DNA of 64,000 nucleotides from Flavobacterium dankookense (lineage in GTDB: Bacteria; Bacteroidota; Bacteroidia; Flavobacteriales; Flavobacteriaceae). The stretch covers positions 186,001 to 250,000 of the forward strand of contig NZ_SNXR01000011.1 of the NCBI RefSeq assembly GCF_004362665.1, read 5' to 3'. The notes beneath the pieces are model-generated. The model made no database searches, was not told the origin of the DNA, and saw nothing but the letters and a program-made list of their open reading frames with translations. This document shows, in pieces, positions 18,306 through 26,519 of the stretch. Each line of letters begins with the position of its first letter. Within the stretch, counting starts at the first letter, position 1. Both the position numbers and the translations under genes were made by a program.

Positions 18306-21002
18306 TTAGCGTAATGCTCTATCTGGCAAACTACGTTTATCCCATTTAATATCACTTAAGACACCTGATTTAATTCCAATGAAAAATCCCCAGTTAGCAT
18401 TGGTTCCAAACGGAACCCAATTAAAGTCCATTCGCCAACTTAGTAAATCACGTTCAAAACGTAATTGTGTATATGTGACACCATTTTGGACAAAATCATA
18501 TCCTGTTGAAACTCCAATTTTCCATTTAGGAGTTAAATCAGTATTCATCGAAACCATCAAAGAGTTTCCGGTTATTCTTTTTTCTCGATTGTTGTTAGAA
18601 TAAGTGATAGAGTAGGCGAGATTCATGTCCCAAGGTAATTCATATTTAAAAAATTCGGAATCTTTTGACGTTGTATCTTTTTCATCATCTTCACCAAATT
18701 GACTTTTCCGTCTGTCACTTAAATCGGCATTTGTTCCAAATAAATCGTCTTCTCGTCCACCATTTCTTTTTCCAGCTGTGTTTTCTTCATTATTACCATC
18801 CATGTCTTTGCTAGAAAAGGAATAATTCACTGTCATGTTTGCACTTGTCATTCTAAATAAACTTCCTCCATTGTCAATATTCCAAGTATTGATTCTTTGA
18901 CCCGAATTATTGATGGCATACGGATCAAGTGTAGCAGCAAAATTAACATTCATTTTTTGTTGAAAAAGTTGCGTTCCACCACTAATTCGCATCGGAGACC
19001 AACGAAGCGAGTCTGCAGTGATATCATAACTTGTTGACATATTAAGGTTGTTCAACAACATTATTTTTTTTGGTTCTGTTTTCGTCGAGTCACGATCTGT
19101 CACTTTAGCTTCAAAAGTATTGTTCAAAGTGAAAGATACATTGTTTGACATATTTCTTCCTGGCACTCCAAAATTTCCACCTTCAAAACGAGTATAATCT
19201 TTTCTTATTGTTCCACTTCCATCAGGATCATAAGTATCATAATATTTAGAGAAACTTGGAGTGTAACCATAGCTAATGTTTGGTCGCATCACATGTCGAA
19301 TGGCTTGAATTCTTTTTTTATCACCAAAATTGAAAGTTCCATAAATTGTCGTTCCTATTCCTGTTGAAAATGAATAAGTTCTAAAAGCATCAAATCCTTG
19401 AACTTCGGTGTCAATAATCTTATTTTGCGAATCGCTATACGATCTTCTAATTGTTTTAAAAGCCCAAACCTCATTATAATTAATAGAAGACGAAGCACTA
19501 AAATGTTTAAATAGTTTGAAATTTGTACTTAACGGAATGCTATGTTGGAAACCTAATTTTGCATCGCGAAACATTTGTGGTTTAAAGAATAATGAGTCAA
19601 AAGTTGAAATTCTATTTTCACCTCTCAAGTTGTATTGAAGGTTAATATTTTGAATAATTCCTTTTTTAAGTCCGTCGCCTTTTGCAAAAGGAAAAATTCG
19701 ATCAACACTTGCCTGAAGCGTTGGTAATGTCATACTTATAGCTTCTGTGTTTGTATTTTGTTGGTGTGAAGCCGTTAAGGATATATTTACTTGTGGTACA
19801 GAGTTAAACGTTTTTGAATACGAAATAGATGAACTCAATGTGTTGTTTAATTCAGAGCCAGCGTTGATTTGGTTTAACGATTGTCTAAAATAAGTGCTAC
19901 TTCCAAGATTTACAGAAGCCGAAAATCTAGAGTTTGGATTTGATTTTCCGTCTTTAGAATGTGACCATTGGATGTTATAAATTCTTGCTTTGGAATAATC
20001 TGGATAACCTCTTTCACTGGTTACAAGATTTTCAAAACGTAAATTCAAATTTCCATTAAATCGATATTTTTTTGCATAACTCGATTGAAATCTAAAACCA
20101 TAACTTCCATTAGTGTAGTAATCTCCTAAAACGGCTAAATCATAATAATCGCTCAAGGCAAAATAATAACCACCATTTTGCAATGAAAATCCTCTTAAAG
20201 CGCTGTCATTATAGGTTGGAATAATGATTCCAGATTTACTGGTTTCAGTAATTGGAAAGAAGGCAAAAGGCAAAGCAATTGGAGTTGGAACATCAGCAAT
20301 TACCATATTGGTGAAACCAACCACAACTTTTTTTCCAGGAACCATTTTAACTCTATCAGTAATAAAATAATACTCAGGATTTTCAACATCTTCAGAGGTT
20401 GTAAATCGTGCACCTTTCATAAAATAGACCGAATCGTTTTCTTTTTTTGTGATTGCCGCTTTTACTTTAAATTCTCCCTGATCCGTTCTTGAATTCCAAA
20501 CTAAAGCTTTTTTTGTTTTAAAATTAAATCGAATAGAATCGGGTTCGATTACATTTGAACCTTGTTTGAAGACGGGTAACTGAGTATACTTTCCAGTAGA
20601 ATCTTTAATTCTACCTGCATAAACTTCATTTTTTTGATAGTCAATTACAATAATTCCGGATTTTAACTCTATATCTTCATAATAGACTTCTGCTTTATTA
20701 TAAAGTGTAATTTGTTTTTTCTTTTGATCCAGTTTTTCGTAATCCTCAGCCTTGCGTTTTATTTTACTTTCCAGCAAAGGTTTTTTCTTTTTTAGTGTAT
20801 CAATTTTAATTGTGTCAACCTCTGTTAGAGGTTTTTCTTCCTTTGTTTCGGGTGTAGTTGTTTGATTTTTAGCAGGAAAGGATTCTGTTTTTGGTTTGCC
20901 ATCTTGTGCATGTGTTATAGTATTCCCAAATGTTAGGAAGATTGTTAAAAAAACGATATAAAATAAGTTTCTTTGCAATGGTTTAATACTATTTTTGTAC
21001 AA
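18306..21002 (-). CDS. lptD: LPS-assembly protein LptD-like outer-membrane protein
   Basis: 898 residues. A signal sequence covers about residues 14-33. An OstA-like beta-jellyroll follows (about 95-250: LYNKAEVYYEDIELKSG, YAGRIKD), with ITETSKSGIIIPTYND at its junction with the barrel, a signature shared with LptD. The remaining about 600 residues are alternating strands of a large barrel ending in an aromatic/charged motif. It would insert lipopolysaccharide into the outer leaflet. The bacterial LptE partner is not in the window. A perfect -7 box (21026-21033) lies upstream, divergent from the amidase gene. Confidence 0.85.
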   Translation of the reverse strand: MYKNSIKPLQRNLFYIVFLTIFLTFGNTITHAQDGKPKTESFPAKNQTTTPETKEEKPLTEVDTIKIDTLKKKKPLLESKIKRKAEDYEKLDQKKKQITLYNKAEVYYEDIELKSGIIVIDYQKNEVYAGRIKDSTGKYTQLPVFKQGSNVIEPDSIRFNFKTKKALVWNSRTDQGEFKVKAAITKKENDSVYFMKGARFTTSEDVENPEYYFITDRVKMVPGKKVVVGFTNMVIADVPTPIALPFAFFPITETSKSGIIIPTYNDSALRGFSLQNGGYYFALSDYYDLAVLGDYYTNGSYGFRFQSSYAKKYRFNGNLNLRFENLVTSERGYPDYSKARIYNIQWSHSKDGKSNPNSRFSASVNLGSSTYFRQSLNQINAGSELNNTLSSSISYSKTFNSVPQVNISLTASHQQNTNTEAISMTLPTLQASVDRIFPFAKGDGLKKGIIQNINLQYNLRGENRISTFDSLFFKPQMFRDAKLGFQHSIPLSTNFKLFKHFSASSSINYNEVWAFKTIRRSYSDSQNKIIDTEVQGFDAFRTYSFSTGIGTTIYGTFNFGDKKRIQAIRHVMRPNISYGYTPSFSKYYDTYDPDGSGTIRKDYTRFEGGNFGVPGRNMSNNVSFTLNNTFEAKVTDRDSTKTEPKKIMLLNNLNMSTSYDITADSLRWSPMRISGGTQLFQQKMNVNFAATLDPYAINNSGQRINTWNIDNGGSLFRMTSANMTVNYSFSSKDMDGNNEENTAGKRNGGREDDLFGTNADLSDRRKSQFGEDDEKDTTSKDSEFFKYELPWDMNLAYSITYSNNNREKRITGNSLMVSMNTDLTPKWKIGVSTGYDFVQNGVTYTQLRFERDLLSWRMDFNWVPFGTNANWGFFIGIKSGVLSDIKWDKRSLPDRALR

Positions 21003-21025
21003 GTATGGCTCGATTTTTGACGTGG

Positions 21026-21033
21026 CAAACTTA
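21026..21033 (-). promoter_or_regulatory. Candidate -7 box for lptD
   Basis: TAAGTTTG on the minus strand, an exact TAnnTTTG ending 24 bases before the lptD start. The nearest upstream TTG is only 15 bases away, so the -33 part is doubtful. Confidence 0.35.
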
Positions 21034-21113
21034 ATGATAATTTCTGGTCAAAAATAAACAAATAGTAACTTTATAACCTTGCGGTTTAAATTTAAATTAA
21101 CTTTTATATTCTT

Positions 21114-22277
21114 ATGAATACACATCGATATAACAAAATTGTTTTAGTAGTAGCACTTTTTTTTGCAATTACGACTGTTTTTGGTCAAACTAAATTCAAA
21201 GTAGCACTAGATGCGGGTCATGGCGATCATGATTTCGGTGCTGTTTATCATGGACATATAGAAAAGAAAATAGCTTTAGCAGTGGTGCTAAAAGTAGGTA
21301 AGATTTTAGAAAAAAACTCTGGAATAGAAGTAATCTATACTAGAAAAAGTGATGTTTTTGTAGATTTAATTGAACGCGCTAATATAGCTAATCGTGCTGA
21401 TGCTAACATTTTTGTTTCCATTCATTGTAATGCTAATAAAAATACTGAAGCCTCTGGATGTGAAACCTATGTAATGGGTATGTCCAAAAACGCATCCAAT
21501 CTTGAAGCGGCACGAAAAGAGAATAAAGTGGTACTTTTAGAAAAAGATTATCAACAAAAGTATAAAGGTTTTGATCCTAAATCGCCCGAAAGTTTGATTG
21601 GATTAACAATGATGCAAGAAGAATATCTAGATAATAGTATTACGCTAGCAGGTACAATTCAAAAAGAATTTATTGATTTAGGAAAGAAAAGCCGTGGTGT
21701 AAAACAAGCACCATTTATGGTATTGCACAAAGCCTATATGCCAAGAGTTTTAATTGAAATGGGTTTTATTTCTAATCCAAATGAAGGTGCTATTTTAGAC
21801 TCAGAAGATGGACAAAACGAAATTGCACAATCTATCGCAAATGCTATAATTGCTTACAAAAAGGAAAATTTTGGCTCAGGCGAAGGTGATAATATTGTAA
21901 AACCTTCTCAAAAAGTAGAGCCAATCAAAATTGATACAACAATTTCAACAAAACCTGTCGAAAAAACACCAGAGGTTAAAAAAACAGAACCAAAACCAGA
22001 AGTTAAAGACGTATTTGCTTCTGGAGTTGTTTTCAAAGTGCAATTATCAGCAAGTAGTAAAAAACTTGATTTGGTTCCAAGTAATTTTAATGGATTGAGC
22101 AATATTTCCATGTCTTCTGAAGGTACATTATACAAATATATGTATGGTCAAACTTCAAATTATGAAGAAGGAAAACGATTGTTGCAAGAAGCTAAATCAA
22201 AAGGTTACACTACAGCATTTTTAATTGCTTTTAAAGACGGTAAAAAAATATCGGTTCAAGAAGCTATAAAACGATAA
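21114..22277 (+). CDS. N-acetylmuramoyl-L-alanine amidase (Amidase_3) with C-terminal SPOR-like region
   Basis: 387 residues. A signal peptide (about 1-24, ending VFG) precedes the Amidase_3 domain: LDAGHGDHDFGAVY with the first zinc His, a glutamate after it, VSIHCNAN with a second His, and VLIEMGFISNPNEG with the catalytic Glu. A Pro/Lys/Glu-rich linker (about 265-300) leads to about 80 residues that resemble a SPOR-like peptidoglycan-binding tail (VFKVQLSAS ... YKYMYGQTSNYEEGKRLLQEA). It would cut the amide bond between MurNAc and the stem peptide during division. It leads a long co-directional block to 31190. Confidence 0.92.
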   Translation: MNTHRYNKIVLVVALFFAITTVFGQTKFKVALDAGHGDHDFGAVYHGHIEKKIALAVVLKVGKILEKNSGIEVIYTRKSDVFVDLIERANIANRADANIFVSIHCNANKNTEASGCETYVMGMSKNASNLEAARKENKVVLLEKDYQQKYKGFDPKSPESLIGLTMMQEEYLDNSITLAGTIQKEFIDLGKKSRGVKQAPFMVLHKAYMPRVLIEMGFISNPNEGAILDSEDGQNEIAQSIANAIIAYKKENFGSGEGDNIVKPSQKVEPIKIDTTISTKPVEKTPEVKKTEPKPEVKDVFASGVVFKVQLSASSKKLDLVPSNFNGLSNISMSSEGTLYKYMYGQTSNYEEGKRLLQEAKSKGYTTAFLIAFKDGKKISVQEAIKR

Positions 22278-22304
22278 TATAAATAGAGTTTTAATATTTT
22301 ATTT

Positions 22305-22312
22305 TAACTTTG
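22305..22312 (+). promoter_or_regulatory. Candidate -7 box for the MlaD-type gene
   Basis: TAACTTTG, an exact TAnnTTTG, ending 17 bases before the TTG start at 22330. No TTG is seen at 17-23 bases upstream. It would allow transcription independent of the amidase gene. Confidence 0.35.
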
Positions 22313-22329
22313 CCAAAAACCTTACAACA

Positions 22330-23283
22330 TTGAAAATCACTAGAGAGATTAAGACTGCCATACTTGTTATAGCTTCCATTTTACTTTTTATTTGGGGTTA
22401 TAGTTTTTTGAAAGGAAGAGATTTGCTTTCGGATTATCAAACTTTCTATGTCAAATACGACAACGTAGAAGGATTAATTAATTCGGCACCAGTAACCATT
22501 AATGGTTTGGTTGTTGGAAAAGTAAATTCTATAAAATTAAATAAAGATTGGACTTCATTGGTTGAATTACAAATTGATGGCGATTATCAAATTACAAAAA
22601 ATAGCGTTGCCGAATTATATTCTCCAGGACCAATTGGTGGAAAGCAAATTACAATTATTCCAGATTTAAAAAGTGCCGAAATTGCTAAATCAGGTGATTT
22701 TTTACAATCATCAAGCAAATTGGGTTTGACCGATTTAGTTTCGAATGAAATTAAGCCAATTAAAGAAAAATTAGATAAAGTTCTTGAAAATGCTAATACT
22801 ATGTTGGTCAATATCAATCAAGTTTTGGATGATAAAACCAAGCAGAATTTAAGAAGTAGTTTGGAAAATCTAAATGCTACGCTAGCAGAGTTTAAAGAAG
22901 TTTCCAAATCGGCTAACGAAATGTTGGCTGATAATAAAGGTAAAATCAGTTCTACAATGTCTAATGTGGAAAAAGCATCGGCTAATTTTAGTAAAATTTC
23001 CGATTCCATTGCCAAAGCAAATATTGGTCAAACAGTTAAAAATCTTGAAAAGACTTTAGCTAATGTTGACAAACTGATGGCAGATATTCAATCTGGGAAA
23101 GGAACTTTAGGCAAATTAGCCAAAGACGAAACGATGTATAATAATTTTGCAAAGACGTCGAAAGAATTAGAATTATTGCTACAAGATTTACGTTTAAATC
23201 CAACACGATATGTAAATGTCTCATTGTTCGGAAAGAAAAACAAACCCTATAAAGCACCTGTTGCTGATACTATAAAAAAGTAA
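22330..23283 (+). CDS. MlaD family (MCE domain) protein
   Basis: 317 residues starting at TTG 22330; the membrane segment begins about residue 9 (IKTAILVIASILLFIWGYSF) and no ATG precedes it. Residues about 35-115 are one MCE domain (VEGLINSAPVTINGLVVGKV). The rest is a helical coiled region (about 150-290), as in MlaD/PqiB-type proteins that bind lipid in the periplasm. MCE proteins normally work with an MlaE permease and MlaF ATPase; neither is adjacent. It lies 52 bases after the amidase gene and 12 bases before the Fe-S gene. Confidence 0.9.
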   Translation: MKITREIKTAILVIASILLFIWGYSFLKGRDLLSDYQTFYVKYDNVEGLINSAPVTINGLVVGKVNSIKLNKDWTSLVELQIDGDYQITKNSVAELYSPGPIGGKQITIIPDLKSAEIAKSGDFLQSSSKLGLTDLVSNEIKPIKEKLDKVLENANTMLVNINQVLDDKTKQNLRSSLENLNATLAEFKEVSKSANEMLADNKGKISSTMSNVEKASANFSKISDSIAKANIGQTVKNLEKTLANVDKLMADIQSGKGTLGKLAKDETMYNNFAKTSKELELLLQDLRLNPTRYVNVSLFGKKNKPYKAPVADTIKK

Positions 23284-23295
23284 AATCAAAATAAT

Positions 23296-24603
23296 ATGAT
23301 TTATATCGATAACATACTTTTTGCGATTGTTTTGACTATTGGAATTGGTTTTTTTATAAAAAATGTAAAAAAGCTAACTCGTAATATTAAATTAGGACAA
23401 GATGTAGATCGTTCAGATAATCCTGCTGAACGATGGAAAAACATGGCTATGATTGCTCTTGGTCAATCCAAAATGGTAAAAAGACCAATTGCTGGAATTT
23501 TACACATTATTGTTTATGTTGGTTTTGTAATCATAAATCTCGAGGTTTTAGAAATTATTATTGATGGTTTATTTGGAACGCATAGAGTGTTTTCTTTTCT
23601 CGGAGGATTTTACGGAATTTTAATAGGTTCTTTTGAAATATTAGCAGTATTGGTTCTCGTAGCCGTTTTTGCTTTTTGGATACGCAGAAATGTAATCAAA
23701 CTAAAACGTTTCACTAGTTCTGATTTGAAAGGAAAACCAAAAAATGATGCTGATATCATTCTGTATTTTGAAGTGGTTTTGATGTCACTTTTCTTGATAA
23801 TGAATGCTACTGATATCTATTTTCAACAGGAAAACTCGGGAAATATAATTTCTCAATACATTTCTCCATTGTTTAGTTCATTATCACTTTTTGAAATTCA
23901 AGTGGTTGAAAGAGCAGCTTGGTGGTTGCACATTGTTGGTATTTTAGTTTTCTTGAACTATTTGTATTATTCAAAACATTTGCACATACTTCTAGCGTTT
24001 CCAAATACGTATTTCGCAGATTTGAATGCAAAAGGAAAATTTGACAACCTCGAAAGCGTAACCAAAGAAGTAAAACTAATGATGGATCCAAATGCCGATC
24101 CATTTGCAGCACAACCTGTTGATGAAAATGCAGTTCTAAGTAAATTTGGTGCTTCTGATGTTCAAGATTTGAATTGGGTTCAGTTGTTGAACGCATACAC
24201 TTGTACTGAATGTGGACGTTGTACATCATCATGTCCAGCAAATCAAACAGGAAAAAAACTTTCGCCACGAAAAATCATGATGGATACACGTGATAGAATG
24301 GAAGAAGTTGGAAGAAATATAGATGCCAATAAAGGTGTTTTTGTTCCCGATAATAAGTCGTTATTAAATGATTACATCACACCAGAAGAACTTTGGGCTT
24401 GTACATCGTGTAACGCTTGTGTGGAAGAATGTCCAGTAAATATTAGTCCATTATCCATCATCATGGATATGAGAAGATATTTAGTAATGGAGCAAAGTGC
24501 CGCGCCACAATCATTGAATGCTATGATGACCAATATCGAAAACAATGGCGCACCATGGCAATACAACCAAATGGATAGATTAAACTGGAAAGACGAAAAT
24601 TAA
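23296..24603 (+). CDS. Membrane-bound 4Fe-4S protein (HdrE/GlpC-like respiratory subunit)
   Basis: 435 residues. About five hydrophobic helices fill residues 1-235. Two classic ferredoxin motifs then follow: CTECGRCTSSCP (near 298) and CTSCNACVEECP (near 374). This matches Bacteroidota proteins described as (Fe-S)-binding or 4Fe-4S dicluster proteins: a heme-b/quinone-like membrane part joined to an HdrC-like part. The CCG-domain protein at 25203 is the natural partner, giving an HdrDE-like quinone or thiol/disulfide redox unit. The electron donor is unknown. Confidence 0.85.
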   Translation: MIYIDNILFAIVLTIGIGFFIKNVKKLTRNIKLGQDVDRSDNPAERWKNMAMIALGQSKMVKRPIAGILHIIVYVGFVIINLEVLEIIIDGLFGTHRVFSFLGGFYGILIGSFEILAVLVLVAVFAFWIRRNVIKLKRFTSSDLKGKPKNDADIILYFEVVLMSLFLIMNATDIYFQQENSGNIISQYISPLFSSLSLFEIQVVERAAWWLHIVGILVFLNYLYYSKHLHILLAFPNTYFADLNAKGKFDNLESVTKEVKLMMDPNADPFAAQPVDENAVLSKFGASDVQDLNWVQLLNAYTCTECGRCTSSCPANQTGKKLSPRKIMMDTRDRMEEVGRNIDANKGVFVPDNKSLLNDYITPEELWACTSCNACVEECPVNISPLSIIMDMRRYLVMEQSAAPQSLNAMMTNIENNGAPWQYNQMDRLNWKDEN

Positions 24604-24685
24604 CTATATAAAACTGATAAATTCTCATATTTGTGAGGCTTGAGAATTTGTTGAATGATTTTGAAACACTATAAAAAGTAAAAAA

Positions 24686-25132
24686 ATGAAAGCGGAAGAC
24701 ATTGAAAAACAATTGCAAAGCATCACAGAAAACGGACAACATTTAAGTCCAATTTTACCAGAAGGAATTAAGAATTACCTAATCGATATCGATGGAACAA
24801 TCTGTGACGATATTCCAAACGAAGAACCAGAGAGAATGTTAACTGCTGAAGTCTATCCTGATGCATTAGTTACTTTAAACAAATGGTATGATGAAGGACA
24901 CATTATTTTTTTCTTTACATCAAGAACTGAAGCACATCGAGAATATACCGAACGCTGGTTAAACCAACACGGGTTTAAATACCATGGAATTTTATTTGGT
25001 AAACCAAGAGGTGGAAACTACCACTGGATTGACAATCATTTGGTAAAAGCAACACGCTACAGAGGAAAATTTACCGATTTAGTAGAAAAAGAAGTAACCA
25101 TTCAGGTGTTTGATGACGAACATCATGAATAA
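24686..25132 (+). CDS. HAD-like phosphatase family protein
   Basis: 148 residues. YLIDIDGTICDD (about 31-42) is HAD motif I, FFTSRTEAHREY (about 75-87) resembles motif II, and a late GKPRGGNYHWIDN region may close the site. Orthologs in flavobacteria are sometimes labelled phosphoheptose isomerase, but I see no SIS-domain sequence, so that name looks wrong. It is inserted between the two Fe-S genes of what looks like one operon. Substrate unknown. Confidence 0.7.
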   Translation: MKAEDIEKQLQSITENGQHLSPILPEGIKNYLIDIDGTICDDIPNEEPERMLTAEVYPDALVTLNKWYDEGHIIFFFTSRTEAHREYTERWLNQHGFKYHGILFGKPRGGNYHWIDNHLVKATRYRGKFTDLVEKEVTIQVFDDEHHE

Positions 25133-25195
25133 ATTAAAAATTAAAAATTACGAATTAATAATATTCTAAATTTTTAATTTTTAATTCTTAATTTA
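25130..25195. repeat. AT-rich inverted repeat carrying a dispersed motif
   Basis: The 21-base arms 25130-25150 and 25175-25195 pair with one mismatch around a 24-base loop. The left arm contains the stop codon of the HAD-like gene. The 17-base motif at 25141-25157 (TTAAAAATTACGAATTA) recurs exactly at 48212-48228 and with one change at 53916-53932, all between genes. Confidence 0.7.
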
Positions 25196-25202
25196 TACAA
25201 TT

Positions 25203-25994
25203 ATGAATGAAGTAATAAACGTGCCGACAATGGCAGAAATGTTAGCCCAAGGCAAACAACCCGAAGTATTATTTTGGGTAGGATGTGCTGGAAGTTTTGA
25301 CGACAGAGCCAAAAAAATAACCAAAGCTTTTGTCAAGATTTTAAATCGTGCCAATGTTGAATTTGCTGTTCTTGGAACCGAAGAGAGTTGTACAGGCGAT
25401 CCAGCAAAAAGAGCAGGAAATGAATTTCTGTTCCAAATGCAAGCCATGATGAACATCGAGGTTTTGAACGCTTATGAAGCCAAAAAAATCGTTACCGCTT
25501 GTCCACATTGTTTTAATACACTAAAAAATGAATATCCAGAATTAGGTGGTAAATACGATGTAATTCATCACACTGAATTTTTAAAATCACTTTTAGATAC
25601 CGGAAGATTGACCATTGAAGGTGGACAATTTAAAGGAAAAAGAATAACGTTTCACGATCCATGTTATTTAGGTCGAGCTAATAATATTTATGAAGCTCCA
25701 AGAGATTTGATACAAAAATTGGATGCCGAATTGGTAGAAATGAAACGTTCCAAAGCCAACGGATTATGTTGTGGAGCTGGCGGTGCGCAAATGTTCAAAG
25801 ATGCCGAACCTGGAAACAAAGAGGTCAACATCGAAAGAACAGAAGACGCTTTGGAAACGAAACCCGAGATTATTGCTGCTGGTTGTCCTTTTTGCAACAC
25901 AATGATGACCGACGGTGTAAAAGCCAAAGAAAAAGAAGCAGATGTAAAAGTGATGGACATCGCTGAACTTATTGCTAATGCTCAAGATTTATAA
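25203..25994 (+). CDS. Cysteine-rich CCG-domain (Fe-S)-binding protein (HdrB/GlpC-like)
   Basis: 263 residues, no membrane segment. It has two cysteine-rich halves. The second is canonical: HDPCYLGR, then LCCGAGG, then AAGCPFCNTMM. The first is a variant with VGCAGSF, ESCTGDP and TACPHCFNTL. Such domains bind an unusual Fe-S cluster in heterodisulfide reductase HdrB and relatives. It is the probable partner of the membrane protein at 23296, transferring electrons at the membrane face. The two are split by the HAD-like gene and a repeat. Confidence 0.87.
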   Translation: MNEVINVPTMAEMLAQGKQPEVLFWVGCAGSFDDRAKKITKAFVKILNRANVEFAVLGTEESCTGDPAKRAGNEFLFQMQAMMNIEVLNAYEAKKIVTACPHCFNTLKNEYPELGGKYDVIHHTEFLKSLLDTGRLTIEGGQFKGKRITFHDPCYLGRANNIYEAPRDLIQKLDAELVEMKRSKANGLCCGAGGAQMFKDAEPGNKEVNIERTEDALETKPEIIAAGCPFCNTMMTDGVKAKEKEADVKVMDIAELIANAQDL

Positions 25995-26026
25995 TTTACA
26001 ATTCACAAATAATAATTCACAATTCC

Positions 26027-26509
26027 ATGTACGTTCCTTTTGAAAATTTACCCGAAGACTCCAAAATTTGGATTTATCAATCCAATAGAAAATTTTCAGA
26101 TGATGAAATGACTGAAATTGAAAATGAACTAAAAATTTTTATAGAAAATTGGTCAGCTCACGGAACTAGTCTTGAAGCTTCCTATCTTTTAAAGTACAAC
26201 CGATTTATAATCCTTGCGGTAAATCAAGAAGTACAACAAGCAACAGGTTGTTCTATTGATAGCTCAGTGGCTTTTATTCAAAGTTTGGAGCAAAAATTTC
26301 AAGTTGATTTATTAGATAAAATGAATGTAACTTTTAGAAATGGTGAACACATTGCTCACAAATCATTAATCGATTTTAAGCGAATGGCCAAGGAAAAAGC
26401 GGTTACAGGTAATACGATTGTTTTTAATAATTTAGTAAATTCTATCGAAGAATTTAACGAAAACTGGGAAGTTCCCGCTGACGAGAGTTGGCACAGTCGT
26501 TTCTTTTAA
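26027..26509 (+). CDS. Conserved flavobacterial protein of unknown function
   Basis: 160 residues, no signal peptide. Orthologs are often called ABC transporter ATPase, yet there is no Walker A, Walker B or LSGGQ signature here, so the name is not supported. Visible features are KIWIYQSNRKFSDDEM near the start, a GCSIDSSVAFIQSLEQ segment about residues 79-94, and DESWHSRFF at the very end. The gene follows the CCG-domain gene by 32 bases and precedes the GH3 fusion by 10, so it is probably in the same operon. Function unknown. Confidence 0.75.
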   Translation: MYVPFENLPEDSKIWIYQSNRKFSDDEMTEIENELKIFIENWSAHGTSLEASYLLKYNRFIILAVNQEVQQATGCSIDSSVAFIQSLEQKFQVDLLDKMNVTFRNGEHIAHKSLIDFKRMAKEKAVTGNTIVFNNLVNSIEEFNENWEVPADESWHSRFF

Positions 26510-26519
26510 ATTTTAGCGA

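Noticed and set aside
23873..24268. 131-residue minus-strand frame inside the 4Fe-4S gene
   Set aside because: It overlaps a well-supported gene with two ferredoxin motifs; composition is that of a shadow frame.
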